Shown: positions 52,069-61,831, numbered from the stretch's first letter. The stretch is DNA of 64,000 nucleotides from Metabacillus halosaccharovorans (GCF_002019635.1 NZ_KV917372.1:434001-498000); one strand, 5' to 3'. Program-made: numbers and translations. Notes: generated by a model from the letters alone, not told the origin.

Positions 52069-54486
52069 TTGTCAGAACAAACAAAAGAAGCAATATTACC
52101 CATTACTGGAATGACATGTGCTGCTTGTGCTGTTCGAATAGAAAAAGGACTTAATAAAATGGATGGAGTGGAAAAGGCAACTGTTAATTTTGCTTTAGAA
52201 AGAACATCCATTAAATATGATCCAAGTGTGACAAACATAGATAAATTCACAAAGAAAATAAATGGTTTAGGTTATGATATAGCAATGGAAAAGGTTGAAC
52301 TAAATCTTATTGGTATGACTTGTGCGGCCTGTGCGAATCGTATTGAAAAAGGTTTACACAAACTGGATGGTGTGACAAATGCATCAGTCAACTTAGCATT
52401 AGAAAGAGCAACTGTTGAGTTTAATGCCTCACAAGTTAACACTACAGATTTAATTAAACAAGTAGAAAAATTAGGTTATCAAGCCAGCTTGAAAGATGAA
52501 GAGAAAAAAAATATCACTGATCAAAGAGCTAAGGAATTACAGACACAGAAAAGAAAGTTTCTTTTTTCCTTGATCTTATCCATTCCTTTACTTTGGTCAA
52601 TGGTTAGTCACTTTAGTTTCACATCATTTATATATTTGCCTGAGATACTTATGAATCCATGGGTACAATTAGCCTTTGCTACACCAGTACAATTTATTGT
52701 CGGGAAACAATTTTATATAGGAGCTTATAAGGCACTCAGAAATAAAAGTGCCAATATGGATGTACTTGTTGCTTTAGGAACATCTGCTGCATACTTCTAC
52801 AGTTTATTTTTAACGATTGCATCAATAGGTTCTGATCACCATATGGTAGAGCTATATTATGAAACAAGTGCAGTTCTTATTACTTTAATTGTATTGGGAA
52901 AATTATTTGAAGTTCGAGCAAAAGGGCGTTCCTCTGAAGCAATAAAAAAACTGATGGGATTACAGGCCAAAACAGCCATTGTTATCCGTAGTGGGACGGA
53001 ACAAGAAATCCCTCTTGAAGAAGTACAGGTTGGAGACATCGTAATTGTTAAACCCGGGGAAAAGATACCTGTTGATGGTGAAATTATCGAGGGTCGTTCT
53101 GCTTTAGATGAATCCATGCTAACAGGGGAAAGTATACCAATTGATAAAAATGCAGGGGACAGTGTGATAGGAGCAACTTTAAATAAAAATGGTGTGTTAA
53201 AAATAAAAGCAACTAAAGTGGGTCGCGATACAGCTCTTTCACAAATTATTAAAGTTGTAGAAGAAGCACAAGGTTCAAAAGCACCCATCCAACGTATAGC
53301 TGATCACATTTCCGGTATTTTTGTTCCAATCGTTGTTGGAATTGCCATCGTTACATTTATCATTTGGTTCTTTTGGATAACACCCGGTAATGTTGCAGAA
53401 GCACTAGAAAAGATGATTGCAATCTTAGTCATTGCCTGCCCTTGTGCATTAGGACTTGCAACACCAACTTCTATTATGGCGGGATCAGGAAGAGCTGCTG
53501 AATTCGGTATCCTCTTTAAAGGTGGAGAACATCTTGAACGAACTCATCGCTTAACGACAGTTCTTTTAGATAAAACAGGAACGATTACAAATGGCACACC
53601 AATCCTAACAGATATTTTTGTAGAAGAGGGGTTTAATGAAAGTGAATTTTTACAACTGATTGGTTCAGCAGAAAAGCAATCTGAACACCCTCTTGCACAG
53701 GCAATTGTTTCAGGTATTCAGAATAAAAATATTGACCTGGTTGATGTTGAGGAGTTTGAAGCAATACCGGGATATGGCATAACCGCAAAAGTGCAAGGGA
53801 AATTGATCATAGCAGGTACAAGAAAATTAATGATAAAACACAATATTGCGATATCATCGGCACTTCAAACAATGGAAACACTTGAGAGATCAGGAAAAAC
53901 TGCCATGTTAATCGCAATTGATGATCAATTTGCCGGTATGGTAGCTGTTGCAGATACGATAAAAGATACATCGAAAGAAGCCGTCCAACGCTTAAAGAAT
54001 ATGGGATTACAAGTTGTTATGATTACTGGTGACAATGAGCGAACAGCAAAAGCAATTGCCAATACAGCAGGGATTGAACATGTTGTATCAGAGGTTTTAC
54101 CAGAAGGAAAAGCAGAAGAGGTAAAAAAACTTCAACAGCAAGGAAAAGTTGTTGCTATGGTTGGGGACGGAATTAATGATGCACCGGCTTTAGCAATGGC
54201 TGATATTGGAATGGCAATCGGAACAGGAACAGATGTTGCCATGGAAGCAGCAGATATTACGCTTATTCGGGGAGATCTTAACAGTATTGCTGATGCAATC
54301 TCTATGAGTCAAAAAACGATTCGAAATATTAAGCAAAATCTCTTTTGGGCATTTGCCTATAATTCACTTGGAATACCAATTGCAGCTTTGGGATTCTTAG
54401 CACCTTGGTTAGCAGGTGCAGCCATGGCCTTTAGTTCAGTCTCAGTTGTCTTAAACGCACTTCGATTACAAAGAGTGAAACTATAA
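52069..54486 (+). CDS. copA: Copper-exporting P1B-type ATPase CopA
   Basis: This 805-residue pump expels Cu(I). Two N-terminal HMA domains each carry GMTCAAC (near residues 14 and 82). Eight membrane helices follow, with the transport motif CPC at about 457-459, the actuator TGES near 351, the phosphorylation site DKTGT with Asp near 501, the HP motif (SEHPLAQAI) and GDGINDAP near 700. TTG 52069 has GGAGG 8 bases upstream. It works with CopZ and is likely controlled by CsoR, though a terminator separates it from copZ. Confidence 0.97.
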   Translation: MSEQTKEAILPITGMTCAACAVRIEKGLNKMDGVEKATVNFALERTSIKYDPSVTNIDKFTKKINGLGYDIAMEKVELNLIGMTCAACANRIEKGLHKLDGVTNASVNLALERATVEFNASQVNTTDLIKQVEKLGYQASLKDEEKKNITDQRAKELQTQKRKFLFSLILSIPLLWSMVSHFSFTSFIYLPEILMNPWVQLAFATPVQFIVGKQFYIGAYKALRNKSANMDVLVALGTSAAYFYSLFLTIASIGSDHHMVELYYETSAVLITLIVLGKLFEVRAKGRSSEAIKKLMGLQAKTAIVIRSGTEQEIPLEEVQVGDIVIVKPGEKIPVDGEIIEGRSALDESMLTGESIPIDKNAGDSVIGATLNKNGVLKIKATKVGRDTALSQIIKVVEEAQGSKAPIQRIADHISGIFVPIVVGIAIVTFIIWFFWITPGNVAEALEKMIAILVIACPCALGLATPTSIMAGSGRAAEFGILFKGGEHLERTHRLTTVLLDKTGTITNGTPILTDIFVEEGFNESEFLQLIGSAEKQSEHPLAQAIVSGIQNKNIDLVDVEEFEAIPGYGITAKVQGKLIIAGTRKLMIKHNIAISSALQTMETLERSGKTAMLIAIDDQFAGMVAVADTIKDTSKEAVQRLKNMGLQVVMITGDNERTAKAIANTAGIEHVVSEVLPEGKAEEVKKLQQQGKVVAMVGDGINDAPALAMADIGMAIGTGTDVAMEAADITLIRGDLNSIADAISMSQKTIRNIKQNLFWAFAYNSLGIPIAALGFLAPWLAGAAMAFSSVSVVLNALRLQRVKL

Positions 54487-54490
54487 TCAT

Positions 54491-54540
54491 AGGACAAATA
54501 AAGGAGATTTTGTTTAGCTTCTTTATTTGTCCTTACTTTT
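54491..54540 (+). terminator. Rho-independent terminator after copA
   Basis: AGGACAAATAAAG (54491-54503) pairs perfectly with CTTTATTTGTCCT (54521-54533), then TACTTTT. Confidence 0.88.
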
Positions 54541-54749
54541 AAATAAGGATTGAAAGCTCTTCAAAATTTATTAATTGCTCTACATTCTGCCTTCTTCCCC
54601 AAAAAAACCCTCACCAAATATGGTGTCTATACCTATTCATCTTTAAAGTATGACAAGGTTAAGCATTATTTTTCAATAATGATTAAAAATTGGTATCAAA
54701 AGCAATGGAATGGAATATAATACAGGATCTTCAAGTAGGGGTGTGAAAT

Positions 54750-54905
54750 ATGATTCATCAACAAACAATTGAGTTGGTTGAGGAACTGTTACAGTCTCGA
54801 ATTAACGAAATCCTACTAAATAATGAAGCAGAATATTTTGATAAACTACCAGGTTTAGTTGAGTCATTGAAGCTTATAAAAGAACAATTTTCTAATAAAA
54901 AGTGA
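54750..54905 (+). CDS. Small acidic helical protein (51 residues)
   Basis: ATG 54750 has AGGGGTG 6 bases upstream, and a good terminator follows 23 bases after the stop. The peptide MIHQQTIELVEELLQSRINE... is two amphipathic helices joined by EAEYFDKLPGLVE and ends in a basic tail. Its size recalls Spo0E-like phosphatase peptides, but the S..LD motif of that family is missing, so it is not assigned. A promoter-like TATAAT lies about 35 bases upstream. Confidence 0.6.
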   Translation: MIHQQTIELVEELLQSRINEILLNNEAEYFDKLPGLVESLKLIKEQFSNKK

Positions 54906-54928
54906 ATGCGTTTTCTATAAAGATAGAT

Positions 54929-54965
54929 AGTCCAAAGAATAGAATCTCTTTGGACTTTTTCTATT
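54929..54965 (+). terminator. Rho-independent terminator after the 51-residue gene
   Basis: AGTCCAAAGA (54929-54938) pairs with TCTTTGGACT (54947-54956), then TTTTCTATTTTT. Confidence 0.9.
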
Positions 54966-55014
54966 TTTAAAAATAAGGCTAATTTCTTAGTGAAAGGTTA
55001 AGACTTATGACATG

Positions 55015-55055
55015 TTGACGAAAAATATATACTGATTAAAAATTAATCAGTATAT
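55015..55055 (+). promoter_or_regulatory. -35-like element with 29-bp perfect inverted repeat upstream of the PBP gene
   Basis: TTGACG at 55015-55020 is followed by ATATACTGATTAA (55027-55039), AAA, TTAATCAGTATAT (55043-55055). The 13-base arms are perfect. The repeat occupies the expected -10 zone, so it is a strong operator candidate; it could also form a 5' leader hairpin. Confidence 0.55.
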
Positions 55056-55094
55056 GACAAGCTGTAGTTTGCAACTTAGAAGGTGGGACAAGTC

Positions 55095-57242
55095 TTGGGA
55101 AGAATGGAAAAAAGGAAAGAACAAAGATCTTTAAAGAAAAAGTCATTTTTAGCTAAAAAAGTGGTTGTCAAAATAATTGCAGTACTTTTGTTAACTGTAA
55201 TTTGTGGCCTCTTAGTCATCAATATACTGATTTGGACAAGTGATGTGAGCAAATTAGAAAAACCTGCACCTCAGCCAACGATTATTTATGATCAAGATGG
55301 AGAAATAGCAAGTAAGCTTTCAAACTCAAGTATTGAAGGTGTTTCATTAGAGGATATATCAGATGATATGATACATGCTGTAATCGCTACAGAAGACCAA
55401 CGTTTTTATCATCATCATGGTGTGAATTATTTCGCTATAACTAAAGCGTTTGTTACGAATTTGTTTAAAGGTAATGTCGTTGCAGGTGGAAGTACAATCA
55501 CACAGCAGCTCGCAAAAAATGTATTTTTGTCACATGAGCGTACTTATACAAGAAAAATGAAGGAATTGATTCTAACAAAAAAGATTGAGCGTTCTTATAC
55601 AAAAGATGAAATTTTGGAACGGTACTTAAACCAAATTTATTTTGGTGAAGGTGCATGGGGAATTCAACGTGCAGCCCAAACCTATTTCGGAAAAAATGCC
55701 GCAGACTTAACATTGAGTGAATCTGCCATGTTAGCTGGCCTAATAAAAGCACCTTCTTCACTATCACCTATCAAACATTTCGACCAATCTGTCAAACGAA
55801 GAAATATTGTTTTAACCTTGATGGAAAAAGAAGGGTTTATCACGGAAGAAGAATTAAAAAGTGCGAAAGCTGATCAAATTGTTTTAGATAGAAGAAAAAC
55901 CGAAGATGAATATAAGGGCAATTATCCATATTATATTGATTATTTAATAGAAGAAGCAATTAAAAAATATGAACTTACTGAAAATGAAATTCTTTCTGGA
56001 GGACTTCATATTTATACAGAATTGAATCCAGTCATTCAAACTGCCGCTGAAGAAGTATACAATTCAGATTCACTTTTTCCGGAAAGCAGCTCCGATCAAC
56101 TCATTCAAAGTGGCAGTGTATTTATTCATCCATCAACCGGTGGAATTCAGGCATTAGTTGGAGGAAGAGGAGAGCATACATTTCGCGGATTTAACCATGC
56201 AAGCCAATTAATTAGGCAGCCGGGATCAACTATGAAACCTTTAGCAGTATACACCCCTGCACTGGAGCAAGGGTATGAACCATTTGATCTTTTATCAGAT
56301 CAGCCTCTAACTTTTGAGGGAGGATACCAGCCTAAAAATTCCGACCATCAATATCGAGGCCAAACGACACTATTTGATGCTGTAATTCACTCGTACAATA
56401 TTCCAGCTGTTTGGTTATTAAATGAAATAGGTTTAGAGAAAGGAATTCAAGCTGTTGAACGTTTTGGCATTCCATTAGTGAAAGAAGATCATAGCCTGCC
56501 ACTAGCTCTCGGTGGAATGTCAAAAGGAACTTCACCGTTATTAATGGCGCAGGCATTTGCTACGTTCCCCAATGATGGTGTTATGGTTGAAGCCCACTCT
56601 ATTCAAAAAATTGAAGATGCAAATGGAGAAATTATTGCCGAATGGCAGAGTAAAGCAACACGGGTTACAGAGCCCGAGGTTGCTCAGAAAATAACATATT
56701 TACTAAATGGTGTGGTTGAAAAAGGAACTGGTAAAAATGCTAAGATTTCCGGAATTGATGTGGCGGGAAAAACGGGTACTACCCAATTACCGTTTGAAAT
56801 CAATGGTGGATCAAATGATCACTGGTTTGTTGGCTATACACCGGAGTTAGTAGGTGCTGTTTGGTTAGGTTATGACAAGACAGATGAACAGCATTATTTA
56901 TTATCATCTAGCAGTCAAACTGCAACATTTTTATTTAAGGAGATCCTCTCCAAATCAAAAACAGAACTGACAGAAACTTCGTTTGATTTATCACTTATTG
57001 CAGGAAACATAAAAAAAGCAATTGAACTTAGAGAAGAAGAAGAGGAAAAAGCAAAAGAACAGGCTGAGAAAGCAAGAGAAAGAGAGGAAGACGAAGAAGA
57101 GGACGAAAACCAGGAAGACGAAGATGAGGAGGATGAAAAGGAAAACAAAGGAAAGGGAAAAAAGAATAAAGATAAAGGCAAGGATAGGGAAAACAAAGAT
57201 AGAGGTAATGGCAAAAAGAAAGAAGATGATGAGGAGGATTAA
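55095..57242 (+). CDS. Class A penicillin-binding protein (glycosyltransferase-transpeptidase)
   Basis: It polymerises and cross-links peptidoglycan. A basic cytoplasmic head and one membrane helix (VVKIIAVLLLTVICGLLVIN) are followed by the GT51 domain with catalytic Glu in TEDQRFYHHHG near residue 100 and GGSTITQQLAKN near 137. The transpeptidase domain has SxxK (STMKP, Ser near 377), SYN near 435 and KTGTT near 558. Residues about 647-715 are a low-complexity charged tail, first Glu-rich then alternating Lys/Asp/Asn/Gly. TTG 55095 has GAAGGTGGG 8 bases upstream; GTG 55083 is inside that SD. It is in the PBP1a/PbpF size class, and the exact orthologue is not fixed. Confidence 0.93.
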   Translation: MGRMEKRKEQRSLKKKSFLAKKVVVKIIAVLLLTVICGLLVINILIWTSDVSKLEKPAPQPTIIYDQDGEIASKLSNSSIEGVSLEDISDDMIHAVIATEDQRFYHHHGVNYFAITKAFVTNLFKGNVVAGGSTITQQLAKNVFLSHERTYTRKMKELILTKKIERSYTKDEILERYLNQIYFGEGAWGIQRAAQTYFGKNAADLTLSESAMLAGLIKAPSSLSPIKHFDQSVKRRNIVLTLMEKEGFITEEELKSAKADQIVLDRRKTEDEYKGNYPYYIDYLIEEAIKKYELTENEILSGGLHIYTELNPVIQTAAEEVYNSDSLFPESSSDQLIQSGSVFIHPSTGGIQALVGGRGEHTFRGFNHASQLIRQPGSTMKPLAVYTPALEQGYEPFDLLSDQPLTFEGGYQPKNSDHQYRGQTTLFDAVIHSYNIPAVWLLNEIGLEKGIQAVERFGIPLVKEDHSLPLALGGMSKGTSPLLMAQAFATFPNDGVMVEAHSIQKIEDANGEIIAEWQSKATRVTEPEVAQKITYLLNGVVEKGTGKNAKISGIDVAGKTGTTQLPFEINGGSNDHWFVGYTPELVGAVWLGYDKTDEQHYLLSSSSQTATFLFKEILSKSKTELTETSFDLSLIAGNIKKAIELREEEEEKAKEQAEKAREREEDEEEDENQEDEDEEDEKENKGKGKKNKDKGKDRENKDRGNGKKKEDDEED

Positions 57243-57265
57243 GCTTCTGATCTAAAAATAGGTAT

Positions 57266-57304
57266 AAAAGACAGACATGCTATTTCAACATGTCTGTCTT
57301 TTAG
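57266..57304 (+). terminator. Rho-independent terminator after the PBP gene
   Basis: AAAAGACAGACATG (57266-57279) pairs perfectly with CATGTCTGTCTTTT (57289-57302). Confidence 0.93.
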
Positions 57305-57530
57305 TTTGTCATTATCATGTAGGAGAGTATGCGGAACTGTTAAATATAGCAGTGGAGAGCTGGGCAATCATCTAAGTTGACCAGCTTCTATTAATTACAC
57401 ATAAAATAGTTTGTTACCCATTGTAAAAGCAGAAGGAGATCACATTTTTTTGTGGAACTTAAGAAGCATACATGATTGAAACAGTCCGCTAATATAGTGA
57501 ATAACACATGACAAATGAGGAGTGAGATCT

Positions 57531-57809
57531 TTGTACGTGCTAATTGCTGTACTTTGTTTGTTTTTTGTTATCTATTCACTTTATCGTTCACACCAAAATG
57601 CAAAATGGAAGCTTATTAACTCAAGCTTAACGAAAGATGAATTTTTCCAGGTTCTTGATATTTTATCATCAGCAAATATCCGCTATAAAGTTCAACCTCC
57701 CACTCCAAGAAAGAGTCACTATGATATTTATGTGCAAATAGATGATGAAGTAAGTGCGATTTATTTGTTACAGACTGTTATACTTTCAGAGAACAGAGTC
57801 ACAAAATAG
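57531..57809 (+). CDS. Small single-pass membrane protein
   Basis: The 92-residue protein has one N-terminal helix (VLIAVLCLFFVIYSLYRSH) and a soluble alpha/beta tail (DEFFQVLDILSSANIRYKV, SHYDIYVQIDDEVSAIYLLQ) reminiscent of small DUF2007-type signalling domains. TTG 57531 has GAGGAG 8 bases upstream; GTG 57522 overlaps it. It ends 15 bases before the MFS gene and is probably co-transcribed with it. The family is not recognised. Confidence 0.68.
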   Translation: MYVLIAVLCLFFVIYSLYRSHQNAKWKLINSSLTKDEFFQVLDILSSANIRYKVQPPTPRKSHYDIYVQIDDEVSAIYLLQTVILSENRVTK

Positions 57810-57824
57810 AAAGAAGGACAGCAA

Positions 57825-59090
57825 ATGAGTAATCTTGATTACAAGCAAATTTCACGCAAAGTGTTTTTTTATAACGCCAAATATAATTATATTCTAATGC
57901 TTTTGATCGTTTTTGGAGGATTTCTTATTTTCGGATTATCTGAAAATGTAAGAGGACCTGCCATACCTGTTATTCAAAATGACTTCCAATTAACTCAGAC
58001 ACATCTGGGCGCCTTATTAGCTTTAAACTCTCTCGGATATTTGCTTGCATGTTCATTCACCTCCATCCTTGCGAACAAAATTAGTATTAAGTGGACAGGG
58101 ATCGCTGCATTTTTATCGATGACTGCAGCTGGATTTACCATCTTTTTTTCTACAACTTTTACAACTCTTTCAGCTTCTTTTTTCTTTTTATACATAGGTA
58201 ATGGTATGTTAGAAATTGGGCTCGGAATAATGGCCGCCAGGATTTTTACGAAAAATACGGGAATGATGATGAACCTATCACACTTTTTTTATGGCCTGAG
58301 CTCAACAGTTGCTCCTATAATGGCTGCTTCCATTATGGGTTGGAATGGGTTAAGTGGAGAAGAATTTGGTTGGAGGGGGATGTATCTATTCATCCTTTGT
58401 TTTTCAATACTACCAATCATTCCTTCATTACTAGGGAAATTTCCAACGGAAAAGATTGAAGAAGGGACTGTTCTATCTTTTAAATCTCTTTCAAGAGATC
58501 CGATTGCTTGGTTAATCGTTGCGATTTTATCATTTGGAGTCGTATCAGAGCTTGCTGTTGGAGGATGGTTAATTAATTATTTAGTAAAGGCTTATCAATG
58601 GGAAATAACAGATGCTTCACATATGTTGTCTTTATTTTTTTTATTTTTCATGCTTTCAAGATTATTGCTTGGACCTTTAACCGACAGGGTAGGATTCACA
58701 AAATCCATTATGATATTTTCAGCTTTTTCTGGAATTTGCAACTGTGCTGCAATTATAATAGGAGAAAAAGGAGCCATTTTATTCGCAGTCTCAGGAGCAG
58801 GGATTGCTTTAATTTATCCAACAGTTATGGCACTTCTTGCAAAAAGATATCCACATGGTACAGGAACTGCTATTACGTTTACCGTTACATTAATGGGGAT
58901 AGCAAGTGTAATCGGAAACTTTCTAATCGGATTTATTATTGATTTTGTCACAAAAGTATTCAGTAACGGGGATAATGAATTAATCGGCTTACAGGCAGGT
59001 TATGGATTCATCGCATTGCTTGCATTATTATGTTCTGGGTGTTGTTATGTTCTATATCGTATTTTTCGTAACCGAAATGAATTAGTGTAA
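57825..59090 (+). CDS. MFS transporter, FucP/sugar-like
   Basis: The 421-residue protein has 12 predicted helices. FGLSENVRGPAIPVIQNDFQLTQTHLGALLALNSLGYLLAC in helices 1-2 and FMLSRLLLGPLTDRVGF in the second half match the FucP-like MFS branch that carries sugars or is uncharacterised. GNGMLEIGLGIMAARIF lies in helix 4. ATG 57825 has AAAGAAGGA upstream. The substrate is unknown. Confidence 0.85.
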   Translation: MSNLDYKQISRKVFFYNAKYNYILMLLIVFGGFLIFGLSENVRGPAIPVIQNDFQLTQTHLGALLALNSLGYLLACSFTSILANKISIKWTGIAAFLSMTAAGFTIFFSTTFTTLSASFFFLYIGNGMLEIGLGIMAARIFTKNTGMMMNLSHFFYGLSSTVAPIMAASIMGWNGLSGEEFGWRGMYLFILCFSILPIIPSLLGKFPTEKIEEGTVLSFKSLSRDPIAWLIVAILSFGVVSELAVGGWLINYLVKAYQWEITDASHMLSLFFLFFMLSRLLLGPLTDRVGFTKSIMIFSAFSGICNCAAIIIGEKGAILFAVSGAGIALIYPTVMALLAKRYPHGTGTAITFTVTLMGIASVIGNFLIGFIIDFVTKVFSNGDNELIGLQAGYGFIALLALLCSGCCYVLYRIFRNRNELV

Positions 59091-59094
59091 GTGT

Positions 59095-59138
59095 CCTGCA
59101 TTAAAATGTCTTCGGCACTTTAATGCAGGCTTTTTTTT
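59095..59138 (+). terminator. Rho-independent terminator after the MFS gene
   Basis: CCTGCATTAAA (59095-59105) pairs with TTTAATGCAGG (59119-59129), then C and eight T. Confidence 0.92.
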
Positions 59139-59191
59139 AAAAGTCAATTTAATGTTAACGTACAAAATGACACCAAGCCTGGAGGGGAAAA

Positions 59192-59800
59192 ATGAAAAAG
59201 ACAGGGACTATTATCATCTTAAATGGTACTCCAAGATCCGGAAAATCAAGTATAGCCAAATTTATTCAAGACAACTTTAAAGGTGTATGGATGAATCTAG
59301 GTGTTGATCATTTAATGAAAATGACTCCGGATGCATATCAACCAGGCATTGGATTGCGTCCTGGAGGTGAGAGACCTGACCTGGAACCTGTTATTGAACG
59401 TTTATATATTGCCATGTATGAGTCAATTGCTTCTTTTAGTCGAGCTGGTATAAATGTAGTAGTAGATGTCGGCCACCATGACGGCTATTCGACTTCATTA
59501 GATATTCTTAAAAAATGCGCAATGATCTTAGAAGGTTACCCAGCTTACTTAATAGGTGTTCACTGTCCCATTGAAATAATTATGAAAAGGAGACTTACTA
59601 CATGGAATATTGGTTACACACCTGATGGCAATATTCCAAAACCGGTAAAGCTGTGGCAAAAGCTTGTCCATGAGCCTGGTATATATGATTTGGAAGTAGA
59701 TACATCTATTTTATCTTCCGCGGAATGCGCGAATCTCATTAGAAAAAGAATAAAACTTGGACCTATGCCTACATCTTTTGAAGAAATTCGTAATTTATAA
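59192..59800 (+). CDS. Chloramphenicol phosphotransferase (CPT)-like kinase
   Basis: The 202-residue P-loop kinase shows Walker A GTPRSGKSS at residues 12-20, LGVDHLMKMTPDA where CPT has its catalytic Asp, VVVDVGHHDGYS near 88 and the LID-like RRLTTWNIG near 130. CPT of Streptomyces phosphorylates chloramphenicol at O3. Many Bacillus homologues are of unknown substrate, and this one is longer than the usual 178 residues. ATG 59192 follows GGAGGGG. It stands alone. Confidence 0.82.
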   Translation: MKKTGTIIILNGTPRSGKSSIAKFIQDNFKGVWMNLGVDHLMKMTPDAYQPGIGLRPGGERPDLEPVIERLYIAMYESIASFSRAGINVVVDVGHHDGYSTSLDILKKCAMILEGYPAYLIGVHCPIEIIMKRRLTTWNIGYTPDGNIPKPVKLWQKLVHEPGIYDLEVDTSILSSAECANLIRKRIKLGPMPTSFEEIRNL

Positions 59801-59821
59801 CTGATGATTTTTAAATACTCG

Positions 59822-59977
59822 TTAATTTAAAAGTTGTATTTCTGATTCCTGTACTAATAAAATTTGCTCTCCGAAAACAATTTCATAATTACCATTTCCA
59901 TAATTATAGATGACTTCACACTTTATACCTTTATAAACCACTATTTGCTGACCAATTGTACTCGTTTCGTTAGACAT
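59822..59977 (-). CDS. Small protein of 51 residues
   Basis: ATG at the complement of 59975-59977 has GGAGGAG about 6 bases upstream. The peptide MSNETSTIGQQIVVYKGIKC... is a short all-beta unit with a repeated NYGNGNYEIVF turn and ends EIQLLN. SD quality and a clean frame support a real gene. The sequence looks like a tiny SH3-like barrel, but the family is not recognised. Confidence 0.65.
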   Translation of the reverse strand: MSNETSTIGQQIVVYKGIKCEVIYNYGNGNYEIVFGEQILLVQESEIQLLN

Positions 59978-60419
59978 GAAAACTCCTCCTCTATTGAATA
60001 AAATTTATATTATATTTTTAGAATATTCATCTTGATAAAAAATGAAAAACCGTCAATACTTAACTATGCAAAAGAATAGCATGCTTTAAGATGAATGACG
60101 GTTAGCTATAAAAGCAGGATTCCCTATCATTAACAAACTATTTTAATAACGTTTTCGTTTTATAGAAACTTTAATTGAATTTAATATCACACTCAACTCG
60201 ACACATTTATTATTTTAACAACAAATTAACAACGTTTGCACTACTAATCATCCGACATTTTCGGTCAAACTTTTTAAACTCCATAACATACTTTGAAAGG
60301 GTTTACAACAATAAATCGTCATAAATATCTTTAAATTATTTGCCATTTCCTTTACAATAAATTTTACGGAAGATTATCTTACATACTTCTTGAAAAACTC
60401 ACTGTAAGGGGAATGTTTT
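59978..60419. other. 442-base intergenic region
   Basis: It contains the leftward promoter region of the small gene and the rightward one of the HPP gene. A long-range dyad ACCGTCA (near 60050) and TGACGGT (near 60096) brackets a stretch with ATGC-rich short repeats, and CCGACATTTTCGG near 60252 is a small hairpin. No ORF with an SD was found. Confidence 0.4.
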
Positions 60420-60977
60420 ATGAACGTTGAGAAAACACTTCAAAAAAATGAGCAAAGCATTAATATATTTTTTTATTCTTACTTGATGAAAATGAGGGGA
60501 AACCAGAGAATACAAACGAATGTGAAGCTTGGAGACACAATTATATCTGCGAGCGGCGGATTGATTGCTATTACACTCATTAGCTTTGTTGCAGTATTGT
60601 TAGGGTATCCAATGATTTTAGGTCCGATGGGTGCAAGTTGTTTATTAGTATTTGCTGCTCATTCTTTACCTTTTTCACAACCAAGGCAAATATTGGGTGG
60701 CCATCTCATTTCAACCTTTACAGCTTTATCAATCTGGCATGTATTTGGTAAATCCCATCTATCCATTGGTCTTACACTTGCAATTGTGTTATTTCTTATG
60801 ATCACACTAAAATTTATTCACCCACCTGCAGCTGCAAGCGCAATGGTGGCCATCAACACAGAAGCAGGCTGGGGGTTTTTATTATCTATCGTCTTATCAT
60901 CTATTCTCCTTATTTTAATTTCATTACTTTATAATAATTTATTTAAAAATAGACAATATCCGAAACAATGGATATAG
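60420..60977 (+). CDS. HPP-family integral membrane protein
   Basis: The 185-residue protein has four predicted helices. The family name motif is seen as KFIHPPAAASAMVAIN near residue 140, with PMILGPMGASCLLVFAAHSLPFSQPRQILGGHLIS near residues 65-105. Plant and cyanobacterial members carry nitrite across membranes; bacterial function is mostly unknown. ATG 60420 follows AAGGGGAA. No CBS domain is attached. Confidence 0.88.
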   Translation: MNVEKTLQKNEQSINIFFYSYLMKMRGNQRIQTNVKLGDTIISASGGLIAITLISFVAVLLGYPMILGPMGASCLLVFAAHSLPFSQPRQILGGHLISTFTALSIWHVFGKSHLSIGLTLAIVLFLMITLKFIHPPAAASAMVAINTEAGWGFLLSIVLSSILLILISLLYNNLFKNRQYPKQWI

Positions 60978-60985
60978 CATTTATC

Positions 60986-61013
60986 AAAGAGGCCGTATTA
61001 TATGGCCTCTTTT
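60986..61013 (+). terminator. Rho-independent terminator after the HPP gene
   Basis: AAAGAGGCC (60986-60994) pairs with GGCCTCTTT (61004-61012), then a short T-run. Confidence 0.85.
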
Positions 61014-61069
61014 GTTACATATTCAAAAAAAACTATTTAAAAAAGTATCTTCACAGCTGTTTTTGAGCA

Positions 61070-61663
61070 CTAAAGTTTGTTATGTTTTCTTTCTATTTTT
61101 TTAAATAGTTTTAAGATGCTCCAGCAAAATAATCCAATTATCCAATAAATAGGAAAGGAGTATATGTTTTTCCATGTTATTTCCATGTACATATCAAACC
61201 GCTCCATTGTTGTTTCTGCTACAAATGCAATAAGTAACGCAAGTAAACCTGTTGAAAAAAAGAACTTTATAAATTTCTTTCCTGTTCTTTGGTAAACCAT
61301 CATAAAAGGAATGATAATAATTCCAACATCATACGGATACATTTGCGGGTATAAATATGGTGTTAAACGAACAGGATATGTCCAAATCATAGCATTGCTT
61401 CCAATGGAATCTAAGAAAATAGCGATAATCCCAAAAAACATTCCGAAGGCTGTTATTTCTGTAATTCTTTTTTTATCAACGAAAATAAACCAAACAAATG
61501 GAGACAAAATACTTAATGTAACCAAAACCCACCATTTCATAGTTAAGTAATTATGTTCTTGCCAGTAAGAGTGAAGTGTTTGGTAAAATAACTTTTCTTC
61601 TTTAAGAAGTTGTTCTAATGATATCGAATGTAAATATTGAAAGGGTAATAAATCTAAGATCAT
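61070..61663 (-). CDS. CBO0543-family membrane protein (second copy)
   Basis: The protein of about 197 residues has a polar head with EEKLFYQTLHSYWQEHNY, then six hydrophobic segments (WWVLVTLSILSPFVWFIFVD, AFGMFFGIIAIFLDSIGSNA, DVGIIIIPFMMVYQRT and others). WTYPVRLTPYLYPQMYPYDVG and the late MEITWKNIYSFPIYW match the CBO0543 family. ATG 61663 and TTG 61669 are both in frame and neither has a strong SD. It shares the family with the shorter protein at 28570-29049, though they are much diverged. Confidence 0.78.
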   Translation of the reverse strand: MILDLLPFQYLHSISLEQLLKEEKLFYQTLHSYWQEHNYLTMKWWVLVTLSILSPFVWFIFVDKKRITEITAFGMFFGIIAIFLDSIGSNAMIWTYPVRLTPYLYPQMYPYDVGIIIIPFMMVYQRTGKKFIKFFFSTGLLALLIAFVAETTMERFDMYMEITWKNIYSFPIYWIIGLFCWSILKLFKKIERKHNKL

Positions 61664-61831
61664 TTCCAATCATAGCACCACATTTTATCTTATTTATCTT
61701 TATTCTTTCCAAAAAATAAAAGAATAATAAAAAGTCGGTAAAAATAAAGAATAAACATGACACCAAAAGGTGTTATAATAAAACGCAACCAATTGGTTTC
61801 ATTTTAATTAATATTCATAGGAGTGAATTGA

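Noticed and set aside
54612-54625. CACCAAATATGGTG palindrome
   Set aside because: Short arms in a low-complexity intergenic stretch and no linked promoter; too weak to call an operator.
54750-54905. Spo0E-family phosphatase call for the 51-residue protein
   Set aside because: Length fits, but the S..LD motif that defines the family is absent.
56915-57214. Long minus-strand frame opposite the PBP tail, rich in Ser and Phe
   Set aside because: It is the complement of the Glu/Lys low-complexity tail codons; it has no SD and its composition is explained by the sense strand.
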